A stretch of 14,466 nt of DNA from positions 75,252 to 89,717 of the forward strand of contig DJZB01000022.1 in the NCBI GenBank assembly GCA_002450335.1, given 5' to 3'. The notes under the pieces were generated by a model that was not told the origin of the DNA, ran no database searches, and saw only the letters and a program-made list of their open reading frames with translations. Below, in pieces: positions 6,503 to 14,447 of the stretch. This DNA comes from Rhodobiaceae bacterium UBA6963. GTDB taxonomy: Bacteria; Pseudomonadota; Alphaproteobacteria; RS24. Every line of letters begins with the position of its first letter. Position 1 is the stretch's first letter. Both the position numbers and the translations under genes were made by a program.

Positions 6503-7977
6503 TAACCTTGTTCCTGAAGCAGTGAGAGTTGACGGAAATCTTCGTCACCTTCTCGGTCGGTTAGAGCAGTCGGGTAATCACCCGTAAAGCAATGATCAGT
6601 GAATTGAGGCAAGTCGTTATTCCGACCATCTTCATAACCCATAGCGCGATACATACCGTCAATGGTCAGAAAAGCGAGGCTATCTGCCCCGATATATTCT
6701 TTCATTTCTTCCATTGAATGTGTCGCTGCGAGTAATTGGTCTTGGGTTGGTGTATCAATGCCATAGAAATCAGGGTGGGTTATCGGCGGACAAGCAATCC
6801 GCATATGTACTTCGGTTGCACCGGCTTCGCGCATCATTTGGACAATCTTTACAGATGTTGTGCCTCGGACAATACTGTCATCGATCAGAACAACTCGCTT
6901 GCCGGTCACATGCGCTTTATTGGGGTTATGCTTGCGCTTCACACCAAGTTGGCGTCCCAGTTGTGTTGGCTCAATAAACGTTCTGCCGACATAGTGATTT
7001 CTGATAATACCCATTTCAAATGGGATGTTGGCATGCTCGGCAAAACCAATAGCTGCCGGCACACCACTATCCGGCACAGGCGTCACGACATCTGCTTCGA
7101 CATAACTTTCCTTGGCAAGTATTGCGCCAAAGCTTTTGCGGCAATTATAAACACTCTTGCCTAGAAGAATGCTGTCAGGTCTGGAGAAATAAATATATTC
7201 AAAAATACAGGGTCGAGGCTTCATTTGTGGGAACGGTTTGATGCTCTCAATACCGTCTTCATTAATGACAACAATCTCACCATTTTCTACATCTCGAACA
7301 AATTGGGCGCCGATAATATCCAATGCGCAGGTTTCTGAGGCCAGTACCGGAGAGCCGTCGAGGTCGCCAAGCACCAAGGGTCGAATACCAAGTGGGTCAC
7401 GCGCGCCAATCATCTTTTTGTTGGTCAAAACAACAAGACTATAAGCACCCTGAATTTGGAAGAGCGCATCGATAAGTCTGTCAATTGTCCGTCCACGTTT
7501 ACTGCGGGCGACAAGTTGTAAAATTGTTTCTGTGTCAGATGTGGATTGAAAAATCGATCCCTGCTGAACCAATTCATTTCTGAGTGTTAATGCATTTGTG
7601 AGATTGCCGTTATGTGCACAGGCAAATCCACCACCTGCAAGGTCAGCAAAAAGTGGCTGAACATTTCGTAAAGCCGTTTCACCGGTAGTGGAATAACGGA
7701 CGTGACCGATAGCTGATGTGCCTTCTAGGCGGTCAATGACACTGGCCTTGGTGAAATTGTCACTGACGAGTCCCAAACGTCTCTCTGACTGAAATCTCTC
7801 GCCGTCAAAAGAAACAATTCCGGCAGCTTCTTGGCCTCTATGTTGAAGAGCATGAAGACCTAGAGCTGTTAATGCGGCGGCATCAGGATGATTAAAGACA
7901 CCGAATATACCACATTCCTCGTGCAGTTTATCACCATGAAGAGATTGAATGAGGGATGTCATTTCACTATCGGTCAA
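6502..7977 (-). CDS. purF: Amidophosphoribosyltransferase (first step of purine synthesis)
   Basis: PurF makes 5-phosphoribosylamine from PRPP and glutamine in the cytoplasm. The N-terminal Ntn-hydrolase glutaminase domain has HEECGIFGVF with Cys22, expected to become the N-terminal nucleophile after removal of a 21-residue propeptide, then HVRYSTTG (92-99) and HNGNLTN (122-128). The phosphoribosyltransferase domain carries the PRPP loop VVLIDDSIVRGTTS (362-375). The 491-residue length is typical. Three cysteines (257, 396, 463) match ligand positions of the Bacillus-type iron-sulphur enzyme, but the partner three residues before Cys463 is Thr460. The start shown is a TTG with AAAGGA nine bases upstream; an ATG five codons later (7962) is the alternative but lacks a good site, and either is removed with the propeptide. 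It lies 29 bases after cvpA, recalling the cvpA-purF pairing in E. coli, and its stop overlaps the SDR start. Confidence 0.97.
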   Translation of the reverse strand: MTDSEMTSLIQSLHGDKLHEECGIFGVFNHPDAAALTALGLHALQHRGQEAAGIVSFDGERFQSERRLGLVSDNFTKASVIDRLEGTSAIGHVRYSTTGETALRNVQPLFADLAGGGFACAHNGNLTNALTLRNELVQQGSIFQSTSDTETILQLVARSKRGRTIDRLIDALFQIQGAYSLVVLTNKKMIGARDPLGIRPLVLGDLDGSPVLASETCALDIIGAQFVRDVENGEIVVINEDGIESIKPFPQMKPRPCIFEYIYFSRPDSILLGKSVYNCRKSFGAILAKESYVEADVVTPVPDSGVPAAIGFAEHANIPFEMGIIRNHYVGRTFIEPTQLGRQLGVKRKHNPNKAHVTGKRVVLIDDSIVRGTTSVKIVQMMREAGATEVHMRIACPPITHPDFYGIDTPTQDQLLAATHSMEEMKEYIGADSLAFLTIDGMYRAMGYEDGRNNDLPQFTDHCFTGDYPTALTDREGDEDFRQLSLLQEQG

Positions 7978-8006
7978 TGCATCAAATCCTTTGCCGTTTA
8001 CCCAAC

Positions 8007-8690
8007 CTACTCAATCGTATCCTCAATGAGGGCATCAAGTAGGTCGCGAGTTGTATCATTATACCCTGCGCTGTCATCTTTGTCAGATAATTTGCTGGAA
8101 ATATTACCTTTTATATCAGTCGGTAATTTAGGCAGGTTGTCGTCTATGGTATTTTTCAGTGTGTCAGTTTTCATTAAATCATCAATATCCGGGACTCTAT
8201 CGGATAGATTGTCAAACGGGATAACGCGCACCAAAATGGCAGTCGCAGATTTTAGAACAGGTGTGGACTTTGCCTCACGCACCCAATCCGGGTGATCGTC
8301 AGGCGGTAACAACAATAATAGAATGAGATAAGCAAAAGATATAATCACAATGCCACGGGTTATACCAAATGCCAGCCCAAGAATACGGTCAAGCATTCCA
8401 ATTGGGCTCTTTTTTAACTTATCGGTAAATGCCTTTGAAGCGAGACCAAAGCCAATGAGAACGGCAATAAAAATCACAACCAGAATAACGCCATCAGCAA
8501 TCCAATCCGGAGAAATAAATTCTCTAACCATGTCGCGTAATAATGGCAAAGCAAATAGGGCGCCGTAAAAGGCAGCAATCCAACCAATAATAGACAACAC
8601 TTCGCGCGTTAAGCCGCGTATCAGTGCAATTATCCCTGATAGCGAGAGAACCGCGATAACGATGTAATCAAGTGCTGCTAACTCAGTCAT
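8007..8690 (-). CDS. cvpA: CvpA family membrane protein
   Basis: A 227-residue inner-membrane protein of the colicin V production protein family. Four hydrophobic segments are visible at about residues 8-25, 31-50, 66-86 and 104-129, with the family-typical GLTREVLSIIGWIAAF region (26-41) and a glycine-rich start to helix 4 (LGLAFGITRGIV). It exceeds the E. coli protein (162 residues) through a charged, soluble C-terminal tail of about 95 residues rich in Asp and Lys. The biochemical role of CvpA is not settled; it has been linked to colicin V export and envelope stress tolerance. It lies nine bases after radA and 29 before purF, the latter a widely conserved pairing. No convincing Shine-Dalgarno precedes the ATG at 8690, so translation may depend on coupling to radA. 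Confidence 0.93.
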   Translation of the reverse strand: MTELAALDYIVIAVLSLSGIIALIRGLTREVLSIIGWIAAFYGALFALPLLRDMVREFISPDWIADGVILVVIFIAVLIGFGLASKAFTDKLKKSPIGMLDRILGLAFGITRGIVIISFAYLILLLLLPPDDHPDWVREAKSTPVLKSATAILVRVIPFDNLSDRVPDIDDLMKTDTLKNTIDDNLPKLPTDIKGNISSKLSDKDDSAGYNDTTRDLLDALIEDTIE

Positions 8691-8699
8691 AATTTTTGT

Positions 8700-10094
8700 T
8701 TAGCATGACTCGTCTGTGGGGGTGATATTCATCTGCTTTAACAAGTCGGCAAGCTTGTCAAGATTGTTCACTTCTAGCGGCGGTTTTTCAATATTGGCTG
8801 GTAAGGCTGTATTGGCTGTATGAAAACCAAGTTTGGCGGCTTCTTTAAGTCGTAATCCTGTCTGGCTAACAGGGCGGATAGCGCCTGAAAGGCTGATTTC
8901 ACCGAAGGTTACGCTATTTGGCGCCAAGGGTTGATTGCAAATGGATGAAATTAAAGCCGCAGCAACAGCTAAATCCGCTGCGGGTTCATTTATTTTAAGC
9001 CCACCGGCAATGTTCAAGAACACATCCCGTCCGGCAAAACTGAGGCCGCATCGCGCTTCCAGGACAGCCAGCACCATTGAAAGCCTATTAGAGTCCCACC
9101 CGACAACGGCACGGCGGGGCGTGGCTAGAGAGGAGGGGGCGGCAAGGGCTTGAATTTCAACGAGAAGGGGGCGCGTACCTTCCAGTCCGGCAAACACCAC
9201 AGAGCCGGGAACATTTTCCTCCCGTGCTTCCAAAAAAAGTGCTGATGGATTTGCGACTTCAACCAATCCGGCACCCCGCATTTCAAAAACGCCAATTTCA
9301 TCTGTCGGACCAAAACGGTTTTTGACGGCCCGTAAAATTCTAAAATGGTGCCCGCGGTCGCCTTCAAAATAAATAACTGTATCCACCATATGTTCAAGAA
9401 CTCGCGGTCCAGCAATTTGCCCTTCCTTGGTCACATGCCCGACCAACACAAGTGAGGTATCTGCCGATTTAGCATAATGAATTAAATCCTGAGCCGAGGC
9501 GCGTACCTGACTGACCGTGCCGGGTGCGCTTTCAATAACAGGCGACCAGACAGTCTGAATGGAGTCGATAATAACAAGGTCCACATGCCCGTCTGATTGT
9601 TCTGATTTTAAGGTGGCGATGATATCTTCAACATTCGTTTCTGCGCCGAGTTGAACGGGTGCGTCTGAAAGACCAAGCCGTGCAGCGCGCATTCTAAGTT
9701 GGGCGATCGCTTCTTCACCTGAAATATAGACAACTCTTTTTCCACATGCCGCAAGAGCAGCGGCGGCCTGCATAAGAATGGTGGATTTACCGATGCCCGG
9801 GTCGCCACCTAGTAAAATAGCCGAACCGGGGACAAAACCACCGCCAATAACGCGGTCAAATTCGTTTAAACCGGATAAGGTTCTGTCAGGCGTATCACTG
9901 TCGCCGGACAAACCTGTCAAACTGATCTTTTGTGCTTTTGTAGCAGCTTTCAGGCCTTTGCCTTTTGGCGGGGTTTCATTACTTCGCTCTTCGGTAATTG
10001 TGTTCCAAGCACCACAGCTTTCACATTTCCCGGACCATTTTAATGTTACGGCACCGCAGGATTGGCAGACAAATTTGGATTGTGCGCGTGACAT
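8700..10094 (-). CDS. radA: DNA repair protein RadA (Sms)
   Basis: RadA is a RecA-related, DnaB-like branch-migration ATPase that processes recombination intermediates. The 464-residue product matches the usual length (460 in E. coli). Its domains in order are an N-terminal zinc finger with Cys10, Cys13, Cys24 and Cys27; the ATPase core with Walker A GGDPGIGKST (96-105), a hydrophobic Walker B strand LVIIDS (173-178) and the RadA-specific KNRFG motif (258-262); and a C-terminal Lon-protease-like domain (from about 290) containing GGLKINEPAADLA (364-376). That domain in RadA is structural rather than a working protease. The start ATG follows the mlaF stop with no gap (TAGATG), and AGGAG within the mlaF 3' end (10100-10104) is five bases ahead, a clear case of coupled genes. 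cvpA follows after nine bases. Confidence 0.97.
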   Translation of the reverse strand: MSRAQSKFVCQSCGAVTLKWSGKCESCGAWNTITEERSNETPPKGKGLKAATKAQKISLTGLSGDSDTPDRTLSGLNEFDRVIGGGFVPGSAILLGGDPGIGKSTILMQAAAALAACGKRVVYISGEEAIAQLRMRAARLGLSDAPVQLGAETNVEDIIATLKSEQSDGHVDLVIIDSIQTVWSPVIESAPGTVSQVRASAQDLIHYAKSADTSLVLVGHVTKEGQIAGPRVLEHMVDTVIYFEGDRGHHFRILRAVKNRFGPTDEIGVFEMRGAGLVEVANPSALFLEAREENVPGSVVFAGLEGTRPLLVEIQALAAPSSLATPRRAVVGWDSNRLSMVLAVLEARCGLSFAGRDVFLNIAGGLKINEPAADLAVAAALISSICNQPLAPNSVTFGEISLSGAIRPVSQTGLRLKEAAKLGFHTANTALPANIEKPPLEVNNLDKLADLLKQMNITPTDESC

Positions 10095-10859
10095 CTAAGC
10101 TCCTGCGATTTCTATCGGCCCATCAGCAAGGCCGTTTATGAATTGCACGAGGAATGGGTCATCGCTTTGCTCAAGCGCATCAACATTACCTGTCCATATA
10201 ATTTTACCCTGATATAAAAGCGCAGCCTTATCGCCAATTGTTCTTACACTGCTCATATCATGCGTAATCGTCATGGTTGTGGCACCAAGCTCACTAACGC
10301 AATCCCTGATGAGGTGATTAATCACATCTGTCATTATCGGGTCGAGGCCTGTGGTTGGTTCGTCGAAAAATATAATGGGTGGACGTGTCGCTATTGCCCG
10401 AGCCAACCCGACACGTTTGTGCATTCCCCCGGAGAGTGAAGCCGGATAGAGGTCTAGAACATTTTTACCCAGACCAACTAAAGCCAAACTTTCTTTTGCC
10501 AGTTCTAGGGCTTCATCTGCCGGCATATTACTCCCTTGCATTGCTGCAAATGATACATTTTGCCAAACAGGAAGACTGTCAAATAAAGCGCCGTTTTGAA
10601 AAAGCATGCCAAACTGTCGGTTCACCAAATCGCGTTTTCCGCCCTTCAGTCCAACGGTTGGGAGTCCGTTAATTTCAATCTCTCCGGTCTCGGGTGTTAG
10701 AAGTCCGAGAATACTTTTCATCATGACTGACTTGCCACTCCCTGAGCCACCAATTACGACAAGTGAATTGCCTTTTTCAACGGACAAATCAACTCCTTTA
10801 AGCACATGCTTAGAGCCAAAAGATTTATGCACATTTGTGAGTTTAATCATGTCCGTCAT
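10095..10859 (-). CDS. mlaF: MlaF-like ABC transporter ATPase (phospholipid transport)
   Basis: A 254-residue ABC ATPase that should power an MlaE-type permease in moving phospholipid between the inner membrane and periplasmic carriers. Walker A is GGSGSGKS (37-44), the Q-loop Gln is at 88, the signature is LSGGM (142-146), Walker B is IIFFDEP (162-168) and the switch His is at 200. The LSGGMHKRVGLARAIA sequence and the location directly after the permease gene favour the MlaF/Ttg2A group over general importers. The ATG at 10859 has only a GGA eight bases upstream; an alternative ATG three codons later (10850) is possible. It lies 13 bases after mlaE and directly abuts radA. The other Mla parts (MlaD, MlaC, MlaB) are not here, so the partner substrate-binding proteins must be encoded elsewhere if the system is Mla-like. 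Confidence 0.93.
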   Translation of the reverse strand: MTDMIKLTNVHKSFGSKHVLKGVDLSVEKGNSLVVIGGSGSGKSVMMKSILGLLTPETGEIEINGLPTVGLKGGKRDLVNRQFGMLFQNGALFDSLPVWQNVSFAAMQGSNMPADEALELAKESLALVGLGKNVLDLYPASLSGGMHKRVGLARAIATRPPIIFFDEPTTGLDPIMTDVINHLIRDCVSELGATTMTITHDMSSVRTIGDKAALLYQGKIIWTGNVDALEQSDDPFLVQFINGLADGPIEIAGA

Positions 10860-10872
10860 TAAAAATGTCCGG

Positions 10873-11646
10873 TTATGAAGAGAATAACAGAGAAGTCATA
10901 AGATAATTAGCAGACAGTATCAGTATTGAAGCAGAGACAACTGCATTTGTTGTTGCACGTCCAACGCCTTGAGCACCGCCTGCGCTGTGATAACCATTAT
11001 AACAGCCCATAATTGCGATAATGAAACCAAACACTGCCGCTTTAATCAGACCCGAAGTGATGTCGTCAGGCGTGATAAAATCAATTGTTAACTGCATATA
11101 AATAGCAGGGTTAAAGCCGAGTGATTGAGTGCCGACAACAAAGCCACCCATTATGCCGATGATGTCAGCAACTAACGCCAGTAAGGGCATGGATATCACG
11201 GCGGCAATAACGCGGGGCGCTACAAGGTATTTAAACGGCTCAGTTGAGAGTGTTGTCAGGGCGTCAATCTGTTCAGTGACGCGCATGGTGCCGATTTCAG
11301 CTGCAATCGCTGCGCTAACACGACCTGCCACCATTAACCCGCCCAATACCGGGCCAAGTTCGCGGGTGATACCAAGCGCCACAATACTTGATACAATCGC
11401 CTCTGAGTTGAATTGATTGCCGCCGTAATAAATTTGTAAAGCCAGCACACCGCCTGTGAAAAAAGAGGTGAGGGCCACGACAGGCAAAGAAAAATACCCA
11501 ATGCGTATCATTTGCTGACCGATTAAACGCAGATAATAAGGGGGTTGAATTATCGCTAAAAAAGACTGAGCAATAAAAACAGCCAGCCGGCCGGTATGTG
11601 CCAGAAAACCTAGAAAAATTCTGCCTATTCTTGCCAATGGGTTCAT
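10873..11646 (-). CDS. mlaE: MlaE-like ABC transporter permease
   Basis: A 257-residue integral membrane permease of the MlaE/TTG2B family (260 in E. coli). The family signature covers about residues 95-130 with ELGPVLGGLMVAGRVSAAIA and the following EIGTMRVTEQIDAL. There is an amphipathic N-terminal region, then hydrophobic segments near residues 50-73, 82-108, 143-173, 200-218 and 230-252. In the known complex an MlaE dimer sits over an MlaF dimer and passes phospholipids to or from the MlaD hexamer ring. GGAG at 11653-11656 lies six bases ahead of the ATG, giving this gene one of the better ribosome binding sites in the cluster. alr ends 12 bases upstream and mlaF starts 13 bases downstream. 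Without MlaD nearby, the transport direction and substrate are inferred only from the family. Confidence 0.94.
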   Translation of the reverse strand: MNPLARIGRIFLGFLAHTGRLAVFIAQSFLAIIQPPYYLRLIGQQMIRIGYFSLPVVALTSFFTGGVLALQIYYGGNQFNSEAIVSSIVALGITRELGPVLGGLMVAGRVSAAIAAEIGTMRVTEQIDALTTLSTEPFKYLVAPRVIAAVISMPLLALVADIIGIMGGFVVGTQSLGFNPAIYMQLTIDFITPDDITSGLIKAAVFGFIIAIMGCYNGYHSAGGAQGVGRATTNAVVSASILILSANYLMTSLLFSS

Positions 11647-11658
11647 TATTATCTCCGG

Positions 11659-12819
11659 TTACGGCTTGTCGGATTGTTTATAATATCGCTTATACCGTGT
11701 GCCAAGCCGTGTCAAAATTTCATAACTGATTGAATTGGCTCTTTGGGCAACATCCGCAAGTTTTATATTCTGGCCAATAAGTTCAACCATCATACCTTTT
11801 TCAAGCTTACCCTCAAAGTCAGTAACATCAATTGTTGTTAAATCCATCGATATGCGCCCAATAAGAGGAAGTATTTGTCCCTCTCGTGCCACAGTAGCCC
11901 TTGCAGGTTTGTTTTCTAAATCTCCCAAATGTCTGAAGATACCGTCCGCATAACCAATGCCAAGAACAGCAACTTGGCTATCACGTTGGGCGATGAAATC
12001 ACAACCATAGCCAACGGTTTCGCCCTTATTGACATTTCGGATTTGTAAAATCGGCACATGCAGCGACAACACATTTTGTAACTGGGCATCTGCTGTATCA
12101 AACTCAACACTGCCATAGAGACCGATACCGGCCCTGATGAGGTCATAATGAAAATCACTGCCGAGAAAAATACCGCCGCTATTTGCAAGGCTGGCTGTCA
12201 CATCGGGAAAAAGTAACCGCGCAGCTTCGAATTTCTCTAACTGTGAACGGTTTTTAAGATGCTCTTTATTTTCCGAGCAGGCCAGATGGCTCATAATAAG
12301 CTGTGGGGTAAATATGCTGGTTTTAATTTGATTTGCTATTTCAGGCCAGTCATCGGGGCAGATGCCAAGGCGATTAAAACCGGTATCAATATGAATGGCT
12401 GCAGGCAGGTTGGAGTTTCTTTTCTCACAAAGGGTTATCCACCGCGACACCTCCTCTGCAGAGGCAAGGCAGGGGGAGAGTTTTTTATCCGCCAATGCTT
12501 CACCATCACAGGTCAAGCCATTCATAATATAAATGTCATTATCGACTGTAATCTGTCGAAGTGCATTGGCTTCGCTGGCAGTGGCCACGAAAAAGCACTT
12601 ACACCCTGCGGTCTCCAGAACTGGTACGATGTTGTCTATGCCAAGACCATAGGCATCAGCTTTGACGACAGTTGCCAGTTTTGCTGTACCGGATTTTTTT
12701 TGGAGCGCCTTGTAATTATGAGACAAAGCCGCGAGATCAACCGTCAAGATTGGACACAACTCATTAACAGGAAATGTAGAACTTGAATTATTCGTCAATA
12801 TAACCGTCCGGGTAACCAT
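11659..12819 (-). CDS. alr: Alanine racemase
   Basis: A PLP-dependent racemase converting L-alanine to D-alanine for peptidoglycan. The fold-type III barrel has VVKADAYGLG with the PLP lysine at 53, FNRLG with Arg150, HLACSE (178-183), NSGG (213-216) and AGIGLYG (230-236). The C-terminal domain has VGYGCDF, with Tyr271 as the likely second catalytic base, and RISMDLTTIDV (322-332). Both catalytic residues are present. The 386-residue length is slightly longer than usual (about 360), because the start shown at 12819 lies 32 bases inside the dnaB 3' end and adds roughly 20 residues before PILTVDLAAL. The ATG lacks a good ribosome site; an in-frame TTG at 12798 is an alternative. dnaB-alr adjacency is also seen in E. 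coli. Function is secure; the exact start is not. Confidence 0.96.
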   Translation of the reverse strand: MVTRTVILTNNSSSTFPVNELCPILTVDLAALSHNYKALQKKSGTAKLATVVKADAYGLGIDNIVPVLETAGCKCFFVATASEANALRQITVDNDIYIMNGLTCDGEALADKKLSPCLASAEEVSRWITLCEKRNSNLPAAIHIDTGFNRLGICPDDWPEIANQIKTSIFTPQLIMSHLACSENKEHLKNRSQLEKFEAARLLFPDVTASLANSGGIFLGSDFHYDLIRAGIGLYGSVEFDTADAQLQNVLSLHVPILQIRNVNKGETVGYGCDFIAQRDSQVAVLGIGYADGIFRHLGDLENKPARATVAREGQILPLIGRISMDLTTIDVTDFEGKLEKGMMVELIGQNIKLADVAQRANSISYEILTRLGTRYKRYYKQSDKP

Positions 12820-14320
12820 CCGGCAGATGTGAGTCTTTCACCAAGTCATGGAAACGCGTGAATTGAGCTTCAAACGCCATATCAACGGTCTTGGTAGGCC
12901 CATGACGGTTTTTTCCAATAAGAAGTTCGGCTTTACCCATTGCCTGATCCATATCTGTCTGCCATTTAAGATGCTCTTCAGTGCCTGGCTTGGGCTGACT
13001 TTTGTTAATGTAATATTCCTCGCGGTACACAAACATAACAATATCAGCATCTTGTTCAATAGAACCCGACTCGCGCAAGTCTGCAAGTTGAGGGCGCTTG
13101 TCATCTCTGTTTTCAACCTGACGGGAAAGCTGAGAAAGCGCGAGAACAGGGACTTCCAGTTCTTTGGCGAGGGCTTTAAGACCCTGCGTAATGATACTGA
13201 TTTCTTGCACTCTATTTTCTACTCCACCGGATGATGACGCACGAACAAGTTGAAGGTAATCAACCACAATCAGCCCCAAACCATATTGTCTTTTTAGCCG
13301 TCTTGCGCGAGCAGTAAGCGTTGAAATTGGAATAGCGCCTGTGTGGTCAATATAAAGCGGCAGAGATTGAAGTTCCTTGGCTGTGTTGAATAATCGGGTA
13401 TATTCCTCGTCTGTCAAATTACCTTTCCGAATGGCATCGGATGAAATTTTTGTTTGCTCCGCAATAACACGCGACGCGAGCTGTTCGGCAGACATCTCTA
13501 AAGAGAAAAACCCGACCACAGCGCCATCTTTGACAATCTGGCGCCCGTCGGGTTGTATTTCAACATTGCCTTCGGCGACGGCCCGGGCATATTTTTGTGC
13601 AATATTGAAAGCAACATTGGTGGCAAGCGCAGTTTTACCCATACCCGGTCGTCCTGCCAAAATCAGCAGGTCGCTTTCTTGTAATCCGCCAAGCACATCA
13701 TCAACATCCATAAACCCGGTGGAAATACCTGAAAGCTTCCCTTCACGCTTATAAGCGCGGGTAACCATTTCAACGGCTCCGCTGACAGAATTGTCAAAAC
13801 TCATAAAACCTGAACTGTGATGACCTTTTTCCGCAATCTCGTAGAGTGCTTGTTCAGCAGTTTCAATTTGCTGGGACGGACTGTCATCAATCTCTGCATC
13901 ATGTGCCGTGACAACCATATTCTCGCCAAGCTTAATAATTTCGCGGCGCAAAGCGAGGTCGTAAATGGTTTTGCCATATTGCTTGGCATTAATAATGGTT
14001 GTGGCATTACTGGCGAGTTTAGACAAATATGCTGTTCCGCCAAGCTGGCTGACACCTTCATCATGTTCAAAATAGTTTTTGAGGGTAACCGGCGAGGCGG
14101 CATTGCCATTATCAATAAATTTTGCAGCAGCCTCAAAAATTCTGCCATGAACAGGATCATGAAAATGATGGGGTTCGAGAAAGTCTCGAACACGGTCAAG
14201 GACATCATTATTGACGAGCAGGGCTCCTAAAAGCCCTTGTTCAGCTTCTATATTATGGGGGAGGGAACGGTATTCTGCTTCCGGAGAGTTATTATTGAGA
14301 GGTTTGATGATGCTTTCCAT
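12788..14320 (-). CDS. dnaB: Replicative DNA helicase DnaB
   Basis: The hexameric 5'-3' helicase of the replication fork, and partner of the primase DnaG. The N-terminal domain (about 19-165, starting SLPHNIEAEQGLLGALL) and the RecA-type ATPase domain (about 190-490) are complete. Walker A is GRPGMGKT (223-230), the catalytic Glu is 275 in FSLEM, Walker B is IVVDYLQL (351-358) with Asp354, and SQLSR..E.R..KRP (396-410) and ESGSIEQDADIVMF (417-430) follow. Compared with E. coli (471 residues) it has an insertion at about 245-267 between Walker A and FSLEM, containing EIQPDGRQIVKDG, which I associate with alphaproteobacterial DnaB. The ATG at 14320 is the only in-frame start before the conserved region but has no visible Shine-Dalgarno. 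It is the first gene of the eight-gene minus-strand cluster; its 3' end overlaps alr. Confidence 0.98.
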   Translation of the reverse strand: MESIIKPLNNNSPEAEYRSLPHNIEAEQGLLGALLVNNDVLDRVRDFLEPHHFHDPVHGRIFEAAAKFIDNGNAASPVTLKNYFEHDEGVSQLGGTAYLSKLASNATTIINAKQYGKTIYDLALRREIIKLGENMVVTAHDAEIDDSPSQQIETAEQALYEIAEKGHHSSGFMSFDNSVSGAVEMVTRAYKREGKLSGISTGFMDVDDVLGGLQESDLLILAGRPGMGKTALATNVAFNIAQKYARAVAEGNVEIQPDGRQIVKDGAVVGFFSLEMSAEQLASRVIAEQTKISSDAIRKGNLTDEEYTRLFNTAKELQSLPLYIDHTGAIPISTLTARARRLKRQYGLGLIVVDYLQLVRASSSGGVENRVQEISIITQGLKALAKELEVPVLALSQLSRQVENRDDKRPQLADLRESGSIEQDADIVMFVYREEYYINKSQPKPGTEEHLKWQTDMDQAMGKAELLIGKNRHGPTKTVDMAFEAQFTRFHDLVKDSHLPDGYPDGYIDE

Positions 14321-14325
14321 GCCAT

Positions 14326-14344
14326 TTTTTTATCAGATAAAAAA
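14326..14344. repeat. 19-bp perfect palindrome just upstream of dnaB
   Basis: TTTTTTATC and GATAAAAAA form nine-base perfect arms around a single central base, six bases upstream of the dnaB ATG. The central ATC-A-GAT is the non-homopolymer part. The one-base centre rules out a normal hairpin, so if it functions it would be as a DNA binding site; AT-rich chance symmetry is the alternative. Confidence 0.45.
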
Positions 14345-14355
14345 TAAAAAAATGC

Positions 14356-14395
14356 AAAAAAAAAGCTCCGCGAAAACTTAATTTCTGCGGAGCTT
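14356..14395 (-). terminator. Intrinsic terminator upstream of dnaB (minus strand)
   Basis: On the minus strand AAGCTCCGC (14387-14395) pairs perfectly with GCGGAGCTT (14363-14371) around a 15-base loop, and a run of nine T follows (14364 down to 14356). This is a textbook Rho-independent terminator for transcripts entering from the right. No T-run follows the stem on the plus strand, so it is not bidirectional. Confidence 0.9.
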
Positions 14396-14447
14396 GTGAA
14401 CTGTGGGGAAAAATCAAAAATAAAATTTTTCTCTAGCTTGACAAAAG

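Noticed and set aside
12259..12786. 175-codon plus-strand open frame opposite alr
   Set aside because: It lies wholly antisense to a complete alanine racemase with all motifs, and its translation shows no recognisable domain.
13377..13754. 125-codon plus-strand open frame opposite dnaB
   Set aside because: Antisense shadow of the conserved DnaB ATPase region; no domain and no ribosome site seen.
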